From Reticulascus tulasneorum (lineage: Eukaryota; Ascomycota; Sordariomycetes; Glomerellales; Reticulascaceae): a stretch of 64,000 nt of DNA. Below, piece after piece: positions 59,217-64,000 of this stretch (the stretch's first letter is position 1; every line of letters begins with the position of its first letter). The DNA lies in NCBI GenBank assembly GCA_001557505.1, contig LSAX01000002.1:2542001-2606000 (forward strand), written 5' to 3'. The notes under the pieces are model-generated. The model saw only the letters and a list, made by a program, of their open reading frames with translations, was not told where the DNA came from and made no database searches. A program made the position numbers and the translations under genes.

Positions 59217-60173
59217 ATGCTCTTCCCCGAAGCCGAAGAAGGAGGCACCGAAGGACCTAACTGTATACAATGGGTGGTCCTCAGAGGGCCTTGCATTATC
59301 TGCGAAGAAATAGATGGAGTATGAAATGCGAGTTCGACGACTGTCCTCGTGTATATTAACAATCTGACAGCTACCGTTCTCTAGGAGCTTAGCTAGTATA
59401 CCGCCAGTGCCACGCTGGTACCCTACCCCAATGGACTTCAACGATTCCGAGGGTTGTTCGTGTTACTTCTCCGTTCCAGCCGGAAGGTTCACACAGCCGG
59501 CTCTTCTTGGCTTGGAAGACCAATTTAAACAGGAAGACCGTAACCAGGGTCCTGAACTGGTATTCCAAAGAAGATGGATCCAACCCACTTCCTGGCTGGA
59601 CGCTGCCGAAGTTGCAGCAGGTGTAAGCTGGTGCGAGATGGTCAGTTCGGATCTCGAGAGGTTGCGACTAGAGCTAAATATACCTTTCGGAATGACAAAA
59701 GAGGATGCTCTCCACGCGGTGCAAAACGATGAGGCAGAGGTATTCGAGTAAGTCGTGGCAACATTCTAGTTGGACTTTCACTAAACGCAGACAGAGATGT
59801 GTTCCAGCCACGAGGATGGACATTAGACGGCTTTAATCATGCGATGCAGATTCTTGGGACTTTGACCTGGGTGACCGAAGATGACGGTGAGATAAACGCA
59901 AGAAACCAGGACGGTCTGTTAATGTGGAGGAGCGAAGCAAACACAAACGGTACATCGGATAGTGAATCATATGGCGCATCACACAGTAGGTCAAATGGTG
60001 CATCAAACAGTACACACAACGGCAGATCAGATGGTGTATCAAACGGTGCGCCAAATGGCACGTCCAATGGTGTATCAAACGGTGCGTCAAATGGCTCGTT
60101 CGGTGCTATACCAAATGGTACATCCAATGGTACGCCGAATGGGCAAACGAACGGTACTTCAAATGGCACATGA
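59217..60173 (+). CDS. Orphan protein with Asn-Gly-rich repeat tail
   Basis: I do not recognise this protein. Three exons (59217-59318, 59371-59747, 59795-60173) keep one open frame of 285 aa with standard introns. The first part is mixed and acidic (MLFPEAEEGGTEGPNCIQWV, RWYPTPMDFNDSEGCSCYF). A middle region, LERLRLELNIPFGMTKEDAL and RGWTLDGFNHAMQILGTLTW, looks folded. The last about 75 residues are a degenerate repeat of Asn-Gly with Thr/Ala/Val-Ser (such as NGTSNGVSNGASNG), probably disordered and rich in N-glycosylation-like NGT/NGS contexts, though no signal peptide is visible. Composition and lack of recognisable family suggest a fast-evolving lineage-specific gene. The start codon is uncertain. 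Confidence 0.6.
59946..60170 (+). repeat. Coding minisatellite, about 12-bp units
   Basis: Degenerate tandem units of the form TCAAATGGTGYA, in frame, encode Ser-Asn-Gly-x repeats at the 3' end of the orphan gene. The unit size is a multiple of three, so unit gain or loss would not shift the frame. Confidence 0.85.
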
Positions 60174-60391
60174 ATAGAGGACTCTTCACCATTGCTCTGG
60201 ATTAGCAGCATTGATGTGAGATCGACAGCGAGGGGAGAGGGGGAGTAGGCTTGGCCGCCGTGACGGTTCCTCGTCTAAGAATGGAGGGTGTCGCGTATGC
60301 ATTTTGAACTAGCGGCAATTAGAGTCTGCCTAACATGACAACATGAATGACTGCCAGTAAGTGAAATCACGATCCCAGGACCGGCCAACAT

Positions 60392-62532
60392 TCAGCCGTC
60401 CAGGCGTACAATACCCATCAGCAATGCATCCACCTTCGTCCCTTTCTTGAGAGGTTCCGAGCCATTCGGCATACAAAGTAATGCATTTGCAGACCTCAGA
60501 CTTCCAACCTTGGAACTCCGTTGGCCACCAGTACTGCTTGCTGACAAGATCCCATCCTTTCCAACTGTGACAACAGCTCGGTGATACTCGGGTCGTGCTT
60601 TATCCAGAGAAAAGTCGTGAGCCAAGATGACAGGTATCTTCGACAGCCCAGCTGGGGAGACACCCGAGAGCTTATGAAGAGCCGGGAGGACAAACAGGTG
60701 GAATGTTACTAGAGCAGATGCCGGGTTGCCAGGCAGAGAGAAAATTGGCTTGTAGACTCGCTCTCCGGAGTTTGTTTTGACAGGTACCGTCGCAAAGGTT
60801 GTCGGTTTCCCTGGCTTCATGGAAACCCGTCCGAAGTGAATGGTCCCACCAAGAGATCTCTCGATCGTTGGCTTCAGAAGATCTAGTTCTCCCATGGAAA
60901 CCCCTCCAGTTGTGATGACGAGGTCGGATCGACGAAGGCCGTCCCGCAGAATCTCTTCCAGAGACCCGGGCTTATCCTTGGCGATGCCGAGATCTAGAAC
61001 CTCGAAGCCCCATTCCTTTGCTGCCGACATAAGGGTAATCCTGTTCGTGTCTCTAACTTCTCCTAGTCGTAGGTCACCTGGCCGGTTGTGCTCGACAATC
61101 TCATCCCCTGTCGACAAAATCCCTATGACGGGTCGGCGATACGTTTTCACTTCTGCCACTCCGACCGCAGCCAGAAGGCCAATCTCGCCACCTACCCCCG
61201 AGATTTGTTCCCCCTTCTTCAGAATGACGGTGCCTTCTTTCACATCACTCCCAACCTCCCTGATATTCTCTCCAGACTTGACTCCTTCTGCCAGAATCTT
61301 GACTTCTTTTTCCTCCTTTCCATCATCCGTCATGGTCTTCAGAACGGTGTCCTCCACCATAATAACGGAAGTAGCTCCGGGAGGCAATGGGGCACCTGTC
61401 GTTATCCTTGCAATTTCGCCTTCTTTCAATGCCCCGACTTCGCCAGGAGACGCATGCGAGACGGCTGTGACGGGGAACGTTCCCTTCATATTACCGTCCT
61501 TTGGAACGACGACGGCGTACCCATCGACTATGCTAGCCCGGAAAGCTGGCACATTTTCTCTCGCCTTCACATCCTCAGCAAGAACAGAGCTGACGATGCC
61601 AACGTCCACTTTAGTCGTTGCGATCTCCGGGCCAGGTGTATGTGCCTGAACTAGCCGGAGGGCTTCGTCCACTGTAAGCATTGGGTATGGTGACTCTCTA
61701 TGCCTACGAGTTGGTCCGAAACTTAGATCATTTGATATTGGATTTTCACTTGGCTTGGTATGTCTCACCAGCCCCCCATGCCCATGTCCAGATCCAGGAC
61801 TATGGCTGTGATCATGACTGTGATGATGTGAGTGATGATCCTGGTGTCGCTGGGGCACGGGAGGCGCCTTGGAAGAGCCTAATCCGGCCTCTGACTCCAA
61901 TTTTTGCACTCCTCCTTTGTGAAGAGCTCTAGAATCAGCCCCAGCCGCTTGGAGGCACGCATGAGGCAACGTTTTGAGGATGGCTTGGAGGTTCTCCTTC
62001 GCACCCTTGGGGGAGCCGGGCAGGGTAACGATCACCGTGCCATTTCTGACACCGGCAACCGGTCTAGACATCATGGCAACTGCAACGGTAAGCATTTGGT
62101 CTTCAGCTCGCGGTGCGCTCACCTACATGGAGTGACTGATAGAGATGTAGAGAGCATCCCGTGTACCAAGCCAGGAGCCTGTTTATGGAGCAGAGCGGAG
62201 ACAGCCTATCGAAGTAAACTTAACTTCGGATTTTCGTAACCTTTTAACGAATAACATACCTCAGGAGTATTATCAGACACAGCAAATCCAGTTCCCCCAG
62301 TGGTGATGATCAAGTTCACTGCCTCGACGGCAAGGTCCGCCCATAACATGATTTGTCTCTGGATCTTAGGTACGGCGTCTGCTACGATCTTCGTATCAAC
62401 AACTTCCCACTTGCCGCCGCCTTCTAGATTAATTACATCCTTAAGAACAGACTCAGATGCATCGGTTGATGGATCTTTGGCTGCCGTCGTGGAGACGATA
62501 AGGATGGCGACTTTCAGAGTATCACTCTCCAT
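60392..62532 (-). CDS. cnxE: Gephyrin/CnxE-type molybdenum cofactor synthesis enzyme
   Basis: Two-domain enzyme that adenylates molybdopterin and inserts molybdate, needed for nitrate reductase, xanthine dehydrogenase and sulfite oxidase. Three exons (62532-62260, 62205-62127, 62079-60392) give 679 aa. The N-terminal MogA-like G domain has LIITTGGTGFAVSDNTPE, then HKQAPGLVHGML and TPFAMMSRPVAGVRNGT across intron 2, and VTLPGSPKGAKENLQAIL. A His-rich linker (DHHSHHHSHDHSHSPG) near 225-250 joins it to the MoeA-like E domain, with VDGYAVVVPKDG, ITTGAPLPPGATSVI, GILSTGDEIVEHNRPG, DLVITTGGVSMGELDLL and FSLPGNPASALVTFHLF. The order G then E matches Aspergillus CnxE and gephyrin; plant Cnx1 has the reverse. 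The His stretch could bind metal. Confidence 0.95.
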
Positions 62533-63026
62533 CGTCGCGGAGTTCGGAGTCACAGAAAGAACAAATGAGACGGAATCGATGGCAAGTAGCACAGAACAAG
62601 ACTGGCCAAATCAATTGAGCACGTGTGTTATAGCCTGGAAGAGCCAACGGTCCATGGATATAAATCGCGCGTCTTTGGATGTTTAAAGCTTTGATGTCTA
62701 AGGCTTAAACTTTTGGTGACGCCACGGGCTGGACATGTTTGCTATGCATTGGGCGCTGACTCCATGCCGTGGTGGTCCATGTGCTAAAATTATCTTAGAT
62801 GTCCAGGTCGTTTACAAGGGCTGGACAGGACGGATCTCCAGCAGCTTTCAGGGACAAGGCCACTGTAGCTTTCAGAAATTAGTAGACCTTTAACTGTGAT
62901 TGGTTAGGGGAGCTAGGTCGCCCTGTGCAGGAAGGGCGAGCTTTACTTTTTCTGGGGATACCAAAACATTCTCACAACTCCCTCTTAGACATACTAGCTG
63001 AGAGACAATCAAAAAGCTTGTCCACC
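62533..63026. promoter_or_regulatory. Shared divergent region, cnxE/pop5
   Basis: 494 bp between the two start codons. In-frame codons continue upstream of both starts but contain no alternative ATG with good support. No specific site assigned. Confidence 0.5.
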
Positions 63027-63635
63027 ATGGTGCGAATCAAAGAGAGATATCTCCTCGTGAATATACTATACCCGCCGGAGCCGTCAAAGCAACAGAATAC
63101 CACTGTGCCGGATTTTGTCGTATTCCATCAACCTACAACTGGCAACCTTTCTCCCCAAGCACTCTTGAAAGGCCTTCGTGTCGAAGTAGCTGCTTTGTTT
63201 GGCGACTATGGATCTGGTGCTATTGAAGGGAACCTCACTGGTAAGAACAGTTACTTGCAAGACACTGAACGTAGTATTGATTATGCCGCAGTGAAATATC
63301 TGTCTCAAGCAACATCCACATTCATACTGAAAGTGAAGAGATCGCATTACAGACTGGTTTGGGCAGCTCTTACTTTCATGGATCACATACCAGTCAAAAA
63401 CGGGAAGCCGTGCAATTTCAAAGTCGTTCGAGTCAGCGGTACTATTCGAAAGGTCGAGGAAGCAGCTATCCGACAGGCGCGGCACCTCATTCTCGCAAGC
63501 AAGGAGAGCAGCAATGGCCAAGGATCTCGAAACTTGCCCTCATTGTTTGCCGAAGCAAACGCCCAGGATGAGGACACTATCATGTTTGGCGTGACCGATA
63601 ATTCCGAAGAGGATTCTGGGGATGACGAGGGCTGA
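63027..63635 (+). CDS. pop5: RNase P/MRP protein subunit Pop5
   Basis: Protein subunit of RNase P (tRNA 5' end maturation) and RNase MRP (rRNA processing). It starts MVRIKERYLLVNILYP, the family N-terminus. LKGLRVEVAALFGDYGSGAI is followed by VKYLSQATSTFILKVKRSHY, LVWAALTFMDHIPVKNGKPC and KVVRVSGTIRKVEEAAIRQA. The tail is acidic (NSEEDSGDDEG). Between EGNLT and VKYLS lies a probable 51-nt intron (63241-63291, GTAAGA...CAG, branch ACTGAAC) that is a multiple of three and contains no stop. Spliced, the protein has 185 aa; unspliced, 202. Splicing gives the better family match. Confidence 0.92.
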   Translation: MVRIKERYLLVNILYPPEPSKQQNTTVPDFVVFHQPTTGNLSPQALLKGLRVEVAALFGDYGSGAIEGNLTGKNSYLQDTERSIDYAAVKYLSQATSTFILKVKRSHYRLVWAALTFMDHIPVKNGKPCNFKVVRVSGTIRKVEEAAIRQARHLILASKESSNGQGSRNLPSLFAEANAQDEDTIMFGVTDNSEEDSGDDEG

Positions 63636-63642
63636 AAGGGTA

Positions 63643-64000
63643 TCATTTGTTTTTGCGTACAACTTTTACACCACTATCTACTGGCACAGACATATCCCCA
63701 AAGTCTGGATCCTCGACACCCGAGGCTTTGCCCGCTTGCTCAGCGGCCATGGCTTGCTCATCCCGGACCTTGGCCTGCTCTTCCCACTCTTTTTTCTCCA
63801 GTTCATCATGCTCGGCCTTGTTGTCGATCCAACGCTCCTGGATATCGTGAACATCCATCATCGACGATTCATTTCTCATGGCTACCTGCCATACGGTGTC
63901 GTTCGCCCCCTCAGCGCCACCAAAGACATATCCTCCTGCGCGGTCTATGACACGTAACAGATGCGTCATGCTCTGTTTGTTCTCGACCGCCAGGACCTCG
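63643..64000 (-). CDS. 3' part of an unidentified gene (cut by window edge)
   Basis: An open frame enters from the right edge and ends at a stop near 63643, giving the last about 119 residues. It reads VLAVENKQSMTHLLRVIDRA, GGYVFGGAEGANDTVWQVAM, then a helical highly charged segment (ERWIDNKAEHDELEKKEWEE) and a basic end (GVKVVRKNK). Composition and charge pattern look like real coding sequence. It is convergent with pop5, only 7 bp away stop to stop. I do not recognise the family. Confidence 0.65.
   Translation of the reverse strand, partial: EVLAVENKQSMTHLLRVIDRAGGYVFGGAEGANDTVWQVAMRNESSMMDVHDIQERWIDNKAEHDELEKKEWEEQAKVRDEQAMAAEQAGKASGVEDPDFGDMSVPVDSGVKVVRKNK

Noticed and set aside
59946..60170. 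Regular repeats considered as a CRISPR-like or transposon array
   Set aside because: Units are short, contiguous, degenerate and in frame with a coding exon, which marks a coding minisatellite.

Overview
This is a window of nuclear DNA from a filamentous ascomycete (Pezizomycotina, most likely a Sordariomycete; the class is inferred). Genes are dense, on both strands, and split by short introns of about 45-100 nt with GT-AG ends and CTAAC/CTGAC-type branch points. Protein families are typically fungal: an AA9 lytic polysaccharide monooxygenase, a sulfite efflux pump, a Hal4/Sat4-type kinase, and a divergent histone H4 like the H4v described in Neurospora. Gene models below were spliced by hand. 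Internal exons were accepted only where reading frame and family similarity agreed across every junction.

Layout. 0.6-4.4 kb: histone H4 variant, Svf1, mitochondrial ribosomal protein uL11m. 6.2-10.4 kb: Hal4/Sat4-like kinase and mitochondrial Hsp10. 12.4-22 kb: secreted AA9-CBM18 oxygenase, HLTF/Rad5-like SNF2-RING protein, then a divergent pair of cysteine dioxygenase and Ssu1-type sulfite pump. 22-32.3 kb: TYW1, Tom20, Exo84, PP2A catalytic subunit and a seven-helix membrane protein. 32.3-39.5 kb: a 7.2-kb stretch without a supportable gene. 39.5-48.5 kb: a membrane SH3 protein of Fus1 type and Vps15. 48.9-58.1 kb: U2A'/Lea1, a Dpb3-like histone-fold protein, a CLC anion transporter, a TMEM42-like transporter, TFIIA gamma and V-ATPase subunit c''. 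59.2-64 kb: an orphan with an Asn-Gly-rich repeat tail, a gephyrin/CnxE-type molybdenum cofactor enzyme, Pop5, and the 3' end of an unidentified gene cut by the window edge.

Most genes are conserved housekeeping functions and I see no operon-like new system. The clearest functional link is cysteine dioxygenase next to the sulfite pump: one starts the route from cysteine to sulfite and the other exports sulfite. Several gene pairs share short divergent promoters. The best second-look items are the H4 variant, the CDO-SSU1 pair, the AA9-CBM18 fusion with its acidic linker, tiny upstream ORFs whose stop codon overlaps the main start codon (Fus1-like and CLC genes), stop-free 3n introns in SSU1 and POP5, and the 7-kb gene-poor stretch. 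No tRNA, rRNA, CRISPR array or intact transposon was recognised.
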